Shown here: one piece after another, positions 47,322 through 57,950 of the stretch | Position numbering within the stretch: position 1 is the first letter of the stretch | Layout: each line of letters begins with the position of its first letter | Origin: Gimesia benthica | GTDB taxonomy: Bacteria; Planctomycetota; Planctomycetia; Planctomycetales; Planctomycetaceae | DNA: 64,000 nt | Assembly: GCF_009720525.1 (NCBI RefSeq) | Contig: NZ_CP043930.1 | Coordinates: 7,390,001-7,454,000 of the forward strand | Reading direction: 5' to 3' | The notes under the pieces: generated by a model | What the model saw: only the letters and a program-made list of their open reading frames with translations | Databases searched by the model: none | Told to the model about the DNA's origin: nothing | Translations under genes and position numbers: made by a program

Positions 47322-47873
47322 ATGGAAGATCAGAACTTAATCGAGTTAGTTACGGCTGCTCAGAATGGAGATCGGGACGCCTTCGGTTCACTTGTTGTTC
47401 AATTTGAATCTACGGTCTTCGCGATCGTAATGAAGCGTCTGCGTAACCACGCTGAAGCCAGTGAAGTCACTCAGGATGTCTTCATCCAGGCCATGCGGAA
47501 ACTGTCACAGCTGAATGCACCGGAGCGATTCGGTGGCTGGTTGCGGCAGATCGCCGTCCGGATGTCGATCAATCGAGCCGTTCGTCGGCCTAACGAATGC
47601 ATTCAGAGCCCGGATACCTTCATCGTCCTGGACGATGAACCGGAAAACCCGCTGGACAAACTGCTGGAAAGCGAGCGGGCTACTGAACTGCGTGGCGGAC
47701 TGGAATCGCTGGGTGAAGTCGACCGTCAGACCCTGATCTCATTCTACTTCAAGGGCCAGTCCCTGAAGGAAATGAGTGACGAGTTCGATCGGCCCATCGG
47801 GACGATTAAGCGTCGACTGCACACCGCACGTAATCGTCTGCGGGAAGCACTGTTGGACGTCCAGTCCGTATGA
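47322..47873 (+). CDS. ECF-type RNA polymerase sigma factor
   Basis: 183 residues from the ATG at 47322 (AGAAGAGA upstream; an in-frame start at 47268 is not supported). Sigma region 2: LVTAAQNGDRDAFGSLVVQF, AIVMKRLRNHAEASEVTQDV, FIQAMRKLSQLNAPERFGGW. Region 4: LESLGEVDRQTLISFYFKGQ, SLKEMSDEFDRPIGTIKRRL, HTARNRLREAL (helix-turn-helix). No anti-sigma factor gene is adjacent, so its control is not evident. A terminator follows directly. Confidence 0.95.
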   Translation: MEDQNLIELVTAAQNGDRDAFGSLVVQFESTVFAIVMKRLRNHAEASEVTQDVFIQAMRKLSQLNAPERFGGWLRQIAVRMSINRAVRRPNECIQSPDTFIVLDDEPENPLDKLLESERATELRGGLESLGEVDRQTLISFYFKGQSLKEMSDEFDRPIGTIKRRLHTARNRLREALLDVQSV

Positions 47874-47900
47874 GTGACGTTCATGAAAGGAATCGAACCA

Positions 47901-47935
47901 CGCCTGTGGAGGCCCGCCTCTGCAGGCGTTTTTTT
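47901..47935 (+). terminator. Terminator of the sigma factor gene
   Basis: Stem CGCCTGTGGAGG / CCTCTGCAGGCG (two mismatches, CCCG loop) followed by seven T (47929-47935), 27 bases after the stop. Confidence 0.9.
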
Positions 47936-47949
47936 GCGCGACTCTTGAC

Positions 47950-48525
47950 TTAAGGGAGTTCCAGGCCCGCGCGTCTCAACAGGGACGTGAGCTCCATCAA
48001 TGGAATTCCGGTAATCGCCGAGTGGTCGGTTGATTCGATCGATTCAAACAGGGCAATGCCCCGGCTTTCAATCTTGTACGCTCCGGCACAGTTCCAGGGT
48101 TCGTCATATTCGACATACCGCCGCAGCACTGCTTCATCCAGAGCACGCATTGTGAGCCGCGTGTGATTGCAGTGAACTTCCTCAAACGCCGGACCCAGTA
48201 CCGCGATCGCGGTGATCAGTTCATGACTGGTCCCCTGCAGTCGCAGTAATTGCTGAACCGCCCGTTCGTTGGAACCCGGTTTCCCCAGCACATCTCCTTC
48301 GAAGGAAACCAGTTGATCACCGCCGATAATCAGGGCCGTCGGGAAACGCTGCTGCACCTGGAACGCTTTCTCCAGCGCCAGCCGTTTGGCCAGTTCTGCG
48401 GAAGGCAGTCCAGCCTGCTTCAGAATGTCTTCATCGACCTGCGGATCCTCTTGTGCAAACGGAATTCCCAGACGCCGTAACTGTTCCGCGCGATAAGTTG
48501 AAGTACTGGCCAGAATGAGTTGCAT
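47950..48525 (-). CDS. maf: Maf family nucleoside-triphosphate pyrophosphatase
   Basis: 191 residues from the ATG at 48525 (an ATG three codons upstream at 48534 is possible). Maf enzymes hydrolyse non-canonical or canonical pyrimidine/UTP/dTTP nucleotides. Signatures: ILASTSTYRAEQLRRLGIPF (S-x-x-R), LALEKAF, the catalytic Asp in LIIGGDQLVSFEGDVLGKPG, and the C-terminal WNCAGAYKIESRGIALFESI, ITGIPLMEL. Which of the Maf substrate classes it belongs to cannot be said. Last gene after pyrG-truB on this strand. Confidence 0.95.
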   Translation of the reverse strand: MQLILASTSTYRAEQLRRLGIPFAQEDPQVDEDILKQAGLPSAELAKRLALEKAFQVQQRFPTALIIGGDQLVSFEGDVLGKPGSNERAVQQLLRLQGTSHELITAIAVLGPAFEEVHCNHTRLTMRALDEAVLRRYVEYDEPWNCAGAYKIESRGIALFESIESTDHSAITGIPLMELTSLLRRAGLELP

Positions 48526-48573
48526 AGTACGCATTTCTTGGATTAGGGGATTTCTTGTTCTCTGGTAGACCGT

Positions 48574-49503
48574 TTAGTTAGGACGCTGCGCATATACCTG
48601 TCGAGGGGAGAGACACTGATGAGGACGATCCCATTCCGCAATCGCTGCCAACTCACCGGCGGGGCTGACGATCGCGACTTCAGTGATTTCGTCCGTCTCA
48701 GGCAGCCTTTCCGGAGGGCCGGTCAGTTTCTGTCCCAGGCTGATGGCTCTCAGTTCTCGTGCATCGCACCGGTAATGCGGTAGATGGGGGACGGCTTTGA
48801 TTGGCGGTTGCAGATGGGCAGTGATCGCTTCCAGAGTCGGCGGTTCTTCGAGGCTCAATGCTGATTCCAGTTTGAATTCCCCAATCCGCGAACGTACCAG
48901 TGAGGTCATCGTGGCGCCCACACCAAGGTCTTCTCCCAGGTCGCGTCCGATCGAACGAATGTAAGTTCCCGAACCGCAGACAATCCGCAGCTGAAAACGG
49001 GGGAACTCAAATTTCACGATTTCCAGTTCATAGACTTCGACCGTGCGAGGCTCGATTTCAACGGTCTTACCCTGGCGGGCCAGATCGTATGCCCGTCTGC
49101 CATTAACGTGCACTGCTGAAAACTTCGGCGGAGTCTGTTCGATGGAACCACGATAGGTGGGTAGCAAGCGTTCCAACTGTTCCCATTCGATCACCGGACA
49201 GTCCGGCGTCTCCACGACTTCGCCCGTAATATCATCAGTGTCGCTCCGTTTGCCCAGAACGAATTCGCCGATGTATTCCTTGGGCTGATCCTGCACAAAG
49301 CGGATCAACCGTGTCGAGGGGCCGACGCACAGTACCAGCACTCCCGTTGCCAGGGGATCGAGTGTCCCTGCATGACCGACTCTGGCCGGGCGGACCAGCT
49401 TTTGAAACTGGTTGACGACCTGGCGGGAAGTGATGTCCTGGGGTTTGTTAACGCTCAACAATCCTGAGAGTTGCAGGTCTGCTTTAGAAGGAGAACCGCT
49501 CAT
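48574..49503 (-). CDS. truB: tRNA pseudouridine(55) synthase TruB
   Basis: 309 residues; converts U55 of the T-loop of tRNAs to pseudouridine. GLLSVNKPQDITSRQVVN opens the fold; the catalytic Asp is D49 in VGHAGTLDPLATGVL. Also KEYIGEFVLGKRSDTDDITG, TPPKFSAVHVNGRRAYDLAR and VCGSGTYIRSIGRDLGEDLG. GGGAGAC is nine bases before the ATG at 49503. Lies 52 bases after pyrG and 48 before maf, probably one operon. Confidence 0.97.
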   Translation of the reverse strand: MSGSPSKADLQLSGLLSVNKPQDITSRQVVNQFQKLVRPARVGHAGTLDPLATGVLVLCVGPSTRLIRFVQDQPKEYIGEFVLGKRSDTDDITGEVVETPDCPVIEWEQLERLLPTYRGSIEQTPPKFSAVHVNGRRAYDLARQGKTVEIEPRTVEVYELEIVKFEFPRFQLRIVCGSGTYIRSIGRDLGEDLGVGATMTSLVRSRIGEFKLESALSLEEPPTLEAITAHLQPPIKAVPHLPHYRCDARELRAISLGQKLTGPPERLPETDEITEVAIVSPAGELAAIAEWDRPHQCLSPRQVYAQRPN

Positions 49504-49555
49504 CGGGGAATGTCTCCCTGTTCTGATACATTCCGGAATCAGACACGCGACTCTG

Positions 49556-51265
<1,710 letters not shown>

Positions 51266-51408
51266 TTAATCAGATGAAAAGCGAGCAGGACTGCCGGATC
51301 TCAGTCGCCACTCATGAATATTCTAACACGTCAGGCTTGCAGGGAAATGCCTGAAACCGATCCGGGGGTAGATCGTTAACTGTTGATCAATAAGCGACTT
51401 ACTGCAAT

Positions 51409-52164
51409 CTAATTCGTTCCCTGCTGATAGCGGCTGACGAACCGGGCATAATCGTCCGGGGTATCAATGCCAACGGTGGGATGAGCGACGGTGCCGACCT
51501 GAATCTTTGCACCCGTTTCCAGGGCCCTGAGCTGTTCCAGTTTCTCCAGCTGTTCCAGTGGAGTCGGAGAGACTTTGGTGAGCTCAAGTAAAAACGGTCG
51601 ACGGTAGGCATACAGACCCAGGTGCAATAACCAGGGGCTCTGTTCGGGTAGCAGTGTTTCGGGAGCGACATCACGCGTGAAGGGAATCGGCAGGCGACTG
51701 AAGTACAGCGCCGAACCGTCCTGTCTGCAGACGACTTTGGTACACGAAGAATCCTGTAACTGTTCCAGGCTGCGGATGGGAGTCGCCAGCGTCGCCATTT
51801 CGGCTTCCGGGGAGGATTCCAGCAGGTCGATCAGCTGATCGATGAATTCAGGCGCGATTTCGGGTTCGTCTCCCTGGATATTCACCAGGATATCCGCATC
51901 CAGGAGTTCTTTTTCCGCAACTTCGGCAATCCGGTCGGTGCCGCTGGGATGCTCTCCCGTCAGAAACGCCTTGCCACCAAAGCCATGTACGGCTTCTAGA
52001 ATCTCCAGACTGTCGGTCGCCACGATCAGGCGATCCAGCCGCTCGGAGCGGGCTGCTGCCTCCCAGGTATGCTGAATCAGCGTCTGTCCGGTTTCACTTA
52101 ATAACAGTTTTCCGGGGAGTCGCGATGACTCGAGTCGGGCGGGAATCACGCCGCACACTGGCAC
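51409..52164 (-). CDS. kdsB: 3-deoxy-manno-octulosonate cytidylyltransferase
   Basis: Activates Kdo with CTP for the lipopolysaccharide core. 251 residues. AGGAGG directly abuts a GTG at 52170, so the in-frame GTG at 52164 (seven-base spacing) is the better start. Signatures: VIPARLESSRLPGKLLL, IVATDSLEILEAVHGFGG, LTGEHPSGTDRIAEVA, DILVNIQGDEPEIAPEFID and LLHLGLYAYRRPFLLEL. Presence supports a Kdo-containing outer membrane. Upstream of pyrG, which provides CTP. Confidence 0.96.
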   Translation of the reverse strand: MPVCGVIPARLESSRLPGKLLLSETGQTLIQHTWEAAARSERLDRLIVATDSLEILEAVHGFGGKAFLTGEHPSGTDRIAEVAEKELLDADILVNIQGDEPEIAPEFIDQLIDLLESSPEAEMATLATPIRSLEQLQDSSCTKVVCRQDGSALYFSRLPIPFTRDVAPETLLPEQSPWLLHLGLYAYRRPFLLELTKVSPTPLEQLEKLEQLRALETGAKIQVGTVAHPTVGIDTPDDYARFVSRYQQGTN

Positions 52165-52393
52165 GTGCACACCTCCTGTGTCTGAGAGAACGGCTGGCTG
52201 AAAAAATCCTTAATTGGCCCAATGTATCAAGCCTGTCTGACTCTGCAAGTGGGAGCCGGGGAAATTCGCGCCATTCCACCAAGGAAACTGATCGTGAGCA
52301 AAATCAGGCTGGGCTTGGATCAGAATTGAAGTTCTGATATGGTTCCTCGCGAACAGATCTCGTTCCCCCCATACGCCAAAACAGGATACTCAG

Positions 52394-52888
52394 ATGGAGC
52401 ATGGATTTTTAGGCTATCGCTCAACATTCATGTTGGATTTTGTGGTCTCGGCACTGTTGCTGATTGTGCCACTTCTCTTATTCAGCCTTTACGCTGTTAA
52501 AATCAAACATAACTTTGCGCTGCACAAAAAGCTGCAGATTCTGCTCGGGGCCGTGCTGCTGGTGGCTGTGGCCGCCTTCGAAGTGGACGTCCAGATCATG
52601 CACGGCGGCTGGCAGAATATTGTGAAACAGCGCGAAGTCCCCCTGACACCCGAACAGTTCGACTATGTCCGGAATGTCCTCTACGTGCACCTGCTGTTCG
52701 CTGTCAGCACACCCTTCTTCTGGGCGACAACACTGATTCTGGCTCTGAAACGCATTCCCAATCCGCCCGTACCCTGTGCGCACAGCAGCGTGCACAAAAA
52801 GCTGGGCTGGATTTCTACGATCGATATCACGCTGACGTCGTTGACCGGGTTGTACTGGTACTACGTCGCGCTGGTTGCCGGGGGGTAA
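52394..52888 (+). CDS. DUF420 family membrane protein
   Basis: 164 residues with four membrane segments (e.g. LDFVVSALLLIVPLLLFSLY, KLQILLGAVLLVAVAAFEVD, HLLFAVSTPFFWATTLILAL, ITLTSLTGLYWYYVALVAGG). The spaced histidines HNFALHKKLQ and the matching second pair HSSVHKKLGW fit the DUF420 family, found near respiratory oxidase genes in many bacteria; no such genes are adjacent here. Start at the ATG 52394 after AGGATACTCAG. Ends with an intact G6 run. Confidence 0.85.
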   Translation: MEHGFLGYRSTFMLDFVVSALLLIVPLLLFSLYAVKIKHNFALHKKLQILLGAVLLVAVAAFEVDVQIMHGGWQNIVKQREVPLTPEQFDYVRNVLYVHLLFAVSTPFFWATTLILALKRIPNPPVPCAHSSVHKKLGWISTIDITLTSLTGLYWYYVALVAGG

Positions 52889-52903
52889 GGGCAGGCAGGT
52901 CGC

Positions 52904-53338
52904 TTACGATTTTTTACGTGCGCGTGACAGAGGCCCTTTAGCGGGTTTGCTATCATCTCCGTCGTCCGAGCCTTTTGCCAATACGCGGGCGATCGCATCC
53001 AGGAAGACGTCCATCGCGAAAGGCTTCCGCAGATAGTCGTCAACTCCGAGCATCTCGGCATACGCTTTGTGCCGGCCACCTTCATTGGCGGTGATCATGA
53101 TCACCTTGGGGGGAGAAGGCAGCGACTTGAGAGTTTCCAGTACGGGGAAACCTCCCATTTTAGGCATCATCATATCGGTGATGACGAGATCGGGATTCTC
53201 GGTCTGGGCGAGCTTCTGCCCTTCCAGTCCATTGGGGGCCACGATGATGTTATAGCCCGCAGATTTAATCACACCACTCAACGTGCTGGAAATCTCGCGG
53301 TCATCCTCGATCAGTAAAATTTTGTAATCAGTTGACAT
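52904..53338 (-). CDS. Single-domain response regulator (CheY-like receiver)
   Basis: 144 residues from the ATG at 53338; an ATG four codons upstream (53350) is also possible. Receiver features: [10 protein letters not shown] (E11, D12, D13 acidic pocket), the phospho-accepting D55 in [16 protein letters not shown]83 in [12 protein letters not shown] and K105 in YLRKPFAMD. No output domain; the C-terminal tail is basic (RARKKS). Acts as a phospho-relay or protein-binding switch. No histidine kinase is adjacent. Confidence 0.95.
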   Translation of the reverse strand: MSTDYKILLIEDDREISSTLSGVIKSAGYNIIVAPNGLEGQKLAQTENPDLVITDMMMPKMGGFPVLETLKSLPSPPKVIMITANEGGRHKAYAEMLGVDDYLRKPFAMDVFLDAIARVLAKGSDDGDDSKPAKGPLSRARKKS

Positions 53339-53546
53339 GGTCGTTTTCATTCCCTGGAGAAACGATGCGTTTCCCGCAACTCCTGTTTTTCAAAGTGACT
53401 CAGCGCCACGTACTCAGACACTCCGGTCTGAGATATATGGTAGAGCTCGAACTCGGGATTCTCAAGGCAGTTGCAAAAAACTGTTCTGATTCTTCATCTT
53501 TCATTCGTGAGCTGTGTCGTATTATACCAGTTAGACGATCGAAATT

Positions 53547-54205
53547 TCACGCTTTTTTTGTGCGTTTGATAAAGGATGCCACCAGTTCCTCACTTTTAAT
53601 CCCCGGTGCCGATTCCACTCCGCTGGCGGTATCCACACCAAAGGGCTGCACCGCGGCGATCGCTTCCGCGACATTCTCGGGAGTCAGTCCCCCCGCCAGA
53701 ATCAGGGGAGGCCACTCAGCAAACTGATAATATTCCTCAATCACCGCCCAGGGAGCCACTTTGCCGGTCCCCCAAAGGCATCTGGTGAATAAGCGTCGAT
53801 CAACAGGTAATCCGGGCGTTTGCCACAGCGATCGCAGTCAGACAGATAGGCGGCGATTGATTCGAGATTCGCTTCCCGCACACGAAATGCTCGGATCAAA
53901 GGCAGGTTTGGTAGTCGCTCCGCCAGTTCCGCCAGGAATTCCGGCGTTTCATCACCGTGCAGTTGCAGCAGATCGAGTGAAACGTCCTGGCAGGTTGCTT
54001 CGATATCTTCCAGGCTATGATTCACGAACAATCCCACCAGCACGACATCATTCTTCGAGACGGCCGCAGCGATTTCCCCGGCGGTTTCAACAGAGATGCA
54101 CCGTGGCGAAGGGGCGTAAAAATTCAAACCGAGTGCAGAGGCACCGAGGTCCGCCACCATGCGGGCGGTTTCGGCATCACGAATGCCACAGATTTTCGTC
54201 CACAT
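53547..54205 (-). CDS. trpF: Phosphoribosylanthranilate isomerase, apparently frameshifted
   Basis: Third step of tryptophan synthesis after anthranilate. The first frame (54205 on) has [73 protein letters not shown] and [12 protein letters not shown]; the second continues [33 protein letters not shown] and [19 protein letters not shown]. They join if one G is added to the G5 run (plus-strand C5, 53769-53773), giving [12 protein letters not shown] and about 219 residues, the normal length. As trpF is needed for prototrophy, a sequencing error or recent mutation is likely. No other trp gene is adjacent. Confidence 0.9.
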
Positions 54206-54249
54206 ATGTGTCGATCTTATTGGGACTGGAGGTTTTCAAAAGCAATGCA

Positions 54250-54274
54250 ACCGCGGCAGGTTTTCCTCCGCGGT
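54250..54274 (-). terminator. GC-rich hairpin between the lactonase gene and trpF
   Basis: ACCGCGG-CAGG / CCT-CCGCGGT with a TTTT loop and one bulge. No T-tract follows on the minus strand, so it could be a weak terminator, an attenuator of trpF or a processing site. Confidence 0.4.
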
Positions 54275-54304
54275 AAGGTGTCTGCATTATAGACGTCAGG
54301 TAAC

Positions 54305-55486
54305 TCAGGGAGTACCGCTGATCGGCAGAAACTGAATACAGACCGGCTTGGGAACGTCGATTTCATGTCCTGTTGGCTCCAGCACCCCCGTTTTCTGATT
54401 GATCTTGAATACGACGACGTTATTCGAATCCTGGTTCGCGGCCAGCAGGAATTTCCCACTCGGGTCGATATTAAAATTCCGCGGAATCGCACCGCCGGTC
54501 GGCTGATAACCGAGGGACGTCAGTTCGCCCGTTTTCTGGTCGATTCCATACATGGCAATCGTGTTCGGGCCCCGGTTGGAACCATACAGGAATTTTCCAG
54601 AGGGATGCACCAGAACCTGCGCTGTCGAATTCCCTTTCCGTTTCGTTCCTTCTGGAACGGTGGAGATGTTCTGCAGAATCTCAAAGACACCCGTCTTTTG
54701 ATTGTATTTCATGGCGGTCACGGTCAGGTTCAGCTCGTTAATCACATAACCCCATTTCCCGCTCGGATGAAAGGCAAAGTGCCGGGGACCGGCTCCCGGA
54801 GCCATTTTGATTCCCGGTATCGCGTTCGGAGTCAGGCTGCCGTCGGCTGCAGAGAAATCGTAGACGCGCAGTTCGTCAATGCCCAGATCGGCGACAACTG
54901 CATGACGGTTCTTGGGATCCAGATTAATCGAATGCGCGTGCGGTGCTTTCTGACGGGCCGGATTCACACTGGAACCGGTATGCTGCACAAAAGCGGAACT
55001 GGGTCCGAGGGCACCATCTTTCTGGATCGGCAGCGTGCAGATATTGCCGCCAGAATAGTTGGCCACGAGCACGAACTTGCCAGTCGCATCCACCACCAGG
55101 TGACAGGGAGAGCCACCCCGGGAAGAATGCTGGTTGAGAAACGTCAGCTTGCCACTGTCTGAAGCAATCGAATACGCACTGACGGCACCCGCTTTCTGGC
55201 CTTCAAAATCACTGATTTCATTAACGGCATACAGATATTTCTGATTGGGAGAAATCGCCAGAAACGAGGGATTCACGCTGTTTTCCGTGACATCCACGTG
55301 CGTCAGTTTGCCCGTCTTGCCGTCCAGCAGCAACTGGTAGATCCCTTTGCTGTCGCTGCCGCGGGTATAGGTGCCCACATAAACCCGATATTGCTCAGCC
55401 CCGGATGCGGTTTGGGTGAGGAGCGTGGAGCAGACGGCTCCGGAAAAGAGAGCGAAGCACAGGAAATATTGGGTCGGCGCGAGCAT
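54305..55486 (-). CDS. Lactonase-family beta-propeller (6-phosphogluconolactonase-like)
   Basis: 393 residues with a signal peptide (QYFLCFALFSGAVCSTLL). AGGAT is seven bases before the ATG at 55486. Seven-bladed YbhE/Pgl-type propeller: RVYVGTYTRGSDSKGIYQLL, NPSFLAISPNQKYLYAVNEI, GGSPCHLVVDATGKFVLVAN, ARQKAPHAHSINLDPKNRHA, GAGPRHFAFHPSGKWGYVIN, PSGKFLYGSNRGPNTIAMYG, IPRNFNIDPSGKFLLAANQD. The signal peptide means it is probably periplasmic, so it may not be the pentose-phosphate enzyme; a periplasmic sugar lactonase is more likely. Confidence 0.93.
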   Translation of the reverse strand: MLAPTQYFLCFALFSGAVCSTLLTQTASGAEQYRVYVGTYTRGSDSKGIYQLLLDGKTGKLTHVDVTENSVNPSFLAISPNQKYLYAVNEISDFEGQKAGAVSAYSIASDSGKLTFLNQHSSRGGSPCHLVVDATGKFVLVANYSGGNICTLPIQKDGALGPSSAFVQHTGSSVNPARQKAPHAHSINLDPKNRHAVVADLGIDELRVYDFSAADGSLTPNAIPGIKMAPGAGPRHFAFHPSGKWGYVINELNLTVTAMKYNQKTGVFEILQNISTVPEGTKRKGNSTAQVLVHPSGKFLYGSNRGPNTIAMYGIDQKTGELTSLGYQPTGGAIPRNFNIDPSGKFLLAANQDSNNVVVFKINQKTGVLEPTGHEIDVPKPVCIQFLPISGTP

Positions 55487-55656
55487 GGGCAATCCTATCT
55501 GAAATATCAGGAGAACAGGGCAGGGGACGGGCAATCCATCCCTCACCTGGCTTTGCAGTTATTTGACTCGAATCAATGGCGGAACGCAAGCCTCTGTTTC
55601 GGCGGGGATCTGAAATACCGGGGGCGTCAATCCTGTGATTCGCGAACCGAAATGAT

Positions 55657-55662
55657 TATACT
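55657..55662 (+). promoter_or_regulatory. TATACT -10-like element close to the split SbcC operon start
   Basis: TATACT ends seven bases before the A of the ATG at 55670, so transcription from it would begin at or next to the start codon and give a leaderless message. The -35 region is poor (TGTGAT). Confidence 0.35.
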
Positions 55663-55669
55663 TTGAAGC

Positions 55670-57013
55670 ATGTTGAAACGGATTACACTACATAACTTTA
55701 TGAGCCATGCGTTTACCGAGATTGAGCTGTCGCCCGGACTCACCGTGCTGACGGGGCCCAATAACTGCGGTAAGTCGGCGTTCGTCTCGGCCCTGCAGGT
55801 ACTGGCGGAAAATACCTCGGGCGATTACATGGTCAGGCACGGCGCCAAAGAGTGCCGCGTGATCGTGGAAACCGACGACGGCCACGTCATCGAATGGAAA
55901 CGCAAAAAGAAGGTCGTCAGTTATACGATTGACGGGCAGGATTTCCATCGCCTCAGAAACAATGTCCCCGATATCCTCCCGGAAGTATTAAGACTGGCGA
56001 AAGTCAAGTCGGGGGACAGCGATGAATTCGATGTCCATTTCGGCGAGCAGAAATCGCCCATCTTTCTGCTGGGCGATCGGGGCAGTCGGGCCGCCCGCTT
56101 CTTTGCCTCCTCCTCGGATGCCTCCGTGCTGATCGAGATGCAGAAGCGGCACCGCAGCAAAGTCAAAGTTGCTCAGCAGGACTATCAGCGACAACAGACC
56201 GAGCAGAAACAGAACGAGGCCACACTGAAACTGCTGGAGCCCGTTCCCGATCTGGAATCCGAACTCGAGACACTCGAAACACAATATCAGGCACTCCAGG
56301 CCGATACGCAGCAGATTCAGCAGCTGGAAACGCTGATTTCGGAACTGACAAAGGCGGAAGCACGTGTCGCCCTCTGTTCCCGCCGGGTGACCTGTCTTCA
56401 GGAATTACCCGGACCGCTGGAGCAGGAACCGGAACGCCCCCTCGCAGCACTGGTTCAACGCTGGCAGACGATTCAACTCGGGCTGCAGCGCTCACAGACG
56501 ACTGTCTCCGCTCTGCAGACATTAAGCGATCCCCCTGCGCTACAAAATGAATCGGCACTCTCTGCTCTGATCAGGGATTTTCAACTGCAGGATCGCATCT
56601 GCCAGCATTCACAGGCGACACAGAATTGCCTGGAACCGCTGGATGAACCTCCTCAGCTGACCGATCCGGAAAGTCTGGAGAAGCTGATCGCGAGACTGAC
56701 AGCCGCGGAAGCCCGCACGCAACGGGATCGAAAAGAAGCCGAAATCCTCGCAGAATGCGTTTCCCCCCCGCAACTGGTCGATGGTGCGAAGCTCGCGCAG
56801 TTCTGCCAGCAGTGGACCGCCGCGGAGACGCAGTTTCTGGAACGGAAACAGATTCACGCTGGTGTCGAAGCCGAATACGAACAGGCCCGCGTCGAACTGC
56901 TACACTTGGTGGAAGAGAATCCCACCTGCCCCACGTGTGGCGGAGAGCTGGAGCCGGATCGCTTCATTCAGTCAGCCGAAACCGGATTGAAGGGGCACAC
57001 ACATGACGCCTGA
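55670..57013 (+). CDS. N-terminal half of a split SbcC/Rad50-like ATPase with terminal zinc hook
   Basis: 447 residues. ITLHNFMSHAFTEIELSPG opens an AAA_23/SMC-type head; Walker A is GPNNCGKS (29-36), the Q-loop candidate Q127 (HFGEQKSPIFLL). From about residue 155 to 415 a long helical coil rich in Q, E, L and R, interrupted by Pro-containing spots. C420-P-T-C423-GGEL is a zinc-hook motif 24 residues from the end. There is no ABC signature or Walker B; these are in the separate gene at 58269. Canonical SbcC/Rad50 has the hook in the middle of one chain of about 900-1300 residues, so this protein ends just where the chain would turn back. Overlaps the nuclease gene by 11 bases. Confidence 0.88.
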   Translation: MLKRITLHNFMSHAFTEIELSPGLTVLTGPNNCGKSAFVSALQVLAENTSGDYMVRHGAKECRVIVETDDGHVIEWKRKKKVVSYTIDGQDFHRLRNNVPDILPEVLRLAKVKSGDSDEFDVHFGEQKSPIFLLGDRGSRAARFFASSSDASVLIEMQKRHRSKVKVAQQDYQRQQTEQKQNEATLKLLEPVPDLESELETLETQYQALQADTQQIQQLETLISELTKAEARVALCSRRVTCLQELPGPLEQEPERPLAALVQRWQTIQLGLQRSQTTVSALQTLSDPPALQNESALSALIRDFQLQDRICQHSQATQNCLEPLDEPPQLTDPESLEKLIARLTAAEARTQRDRKEAEILAECVSPPQLVDGAKLAQFCQQWTAAETQFLERKQIHAGVEAEYEQARVELLHLVEENPTCPTCGGELEPDRFIQSAETGLKGHTHDA

Positions 57014-57950
57014 AGAATATCAAGGTGTGCTCCTGATCGGCGATCCCCACGTGGAAGGGCGGGTTCCCGGCTTTCGCAGGGATGACTATCCCCGCGTCGT
57101 GCTGGAGAAAATCAAGTGGTGTCTGCAGACGGCGCAGGAACAAAGCTTACTCCCCGTGATCCTGGGTGACCTGTTTCATGTGCCCCGCGACAATCAGAAC
57201 TGGCTGTTGTGTGAACTGCTGACTTTATTCGAAACACCCGTGTATGGCATCTACGGCAATCATGACTGCCGTGAAAACCAGTTGAACGAACATGACACGC
57301 TCAGCATTCTGATCCAGGCGGGCCGCTATCGTCTGCTCTCAACCGAAAATCCCTGGCGAGGCACCATGGCAGGTCGCCCGGTCATCGTGGGAGGCACTTC
57401 CTGGGGGCACAAACTACCCAAGGCGGACGCATTTGAGCACGAAACCGATTCACCGCTGATCGTCTGGGTGACCCACCACGACCTGCTCGTCCCCGGCTAC
57501 GAAGAACAGGGGCACCTGCGTCCCTATGAAATTACAGGCGTGGATTACGTTGTTAACGGCCACATTCATCGTCGGCTTGATGACGTGCAGAAAGGGCAGA
57601 CGACCTGGGTGACCCCGGGAAATATTATCCGGCGTTCGCGCAGCGATGCGACTCGGGCGCATATTCCTTCTGTCTTGAAACTCGAAGCGACCGCAGACGG
57701 CTGGCGACGTTCGCAGGTGGAAATTCCCCACGCCGCCTTTGATGAAGTCTTTCACCCGGAAATGGAAGACGAAACCGAGGAAGGCGTGCCGTCCGCTTTT
57801 ATTTCGGGTCTGGCCGAATTACAGTCTCGGAGAACGGATACGGGAGCAGGGCTGAAACTGTTCCTGGAAAAAAATCTGCCCCAGTTTGAAACAACCGTGG
57901 CAGCAGAAATACAGAAATTAGCAGATGAGGTTTCCCGCGATGACGAATGA
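57003..57950 (+). CDS. SbcD/Mre11-like metallophosphoesterase
   Basis: 315 residues with all five calcineurin-type motifs: GDPH (D14, H16), LGDLFH (D56, H59), YGNHDC (N86, H87, D88), THHD (H158, H159) and NGHIHR (H187, H189). The order and spacing fit the Mre11/SbcD nuclease core, which cuts DNA ends and hairpins when paired with an SMC-like ATPase. The C-terminal extension (about 245-315) is acidic and helical (GLKLFLEKNLPQFETTVAAE) and might bind the ATPase coil base as the Mre11 latch does; this is inference. Starts 11 bases inside the ATPase half gene and overlaps the next gene by 11. Confidence 0.9.
   Translation: MTPEEYQGVLLIGDPHVEGRVPGFRRDDYPRVVLEKIKWCLQTAQEQSLLPVILGDLFHVPRDNQNWLLCELLTLFETPVYGIYGNHDCRENQLNEHDTLSILIQAGRYRLLSTENPWRGTMAGRPVIVGGTSWGHKLPKADAFEHETDSPLIVWVTHHDLLVPGYEEQGHLRPYEITGVDYVVNGHIHRRLDDVQKGQTTWVTPGNIIRRSRSDATRAHIPSVLKLEATADGWRRSQVEIPHAAFDEVFHPEMEDETEEGVPSAFISGLAELQSRRTDTGAGLKLFLEKNLPQFETTVAAEIQKLADEVSRDDE

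Noticed and set aside
54305-55486. Annotation as cytoplasmic 6-phosphogluconolactonase (pgl)
   Set aside because: A signal peptide indicates export, so the cytosolic pentose-phosphate role and gene symbol were not assigned.
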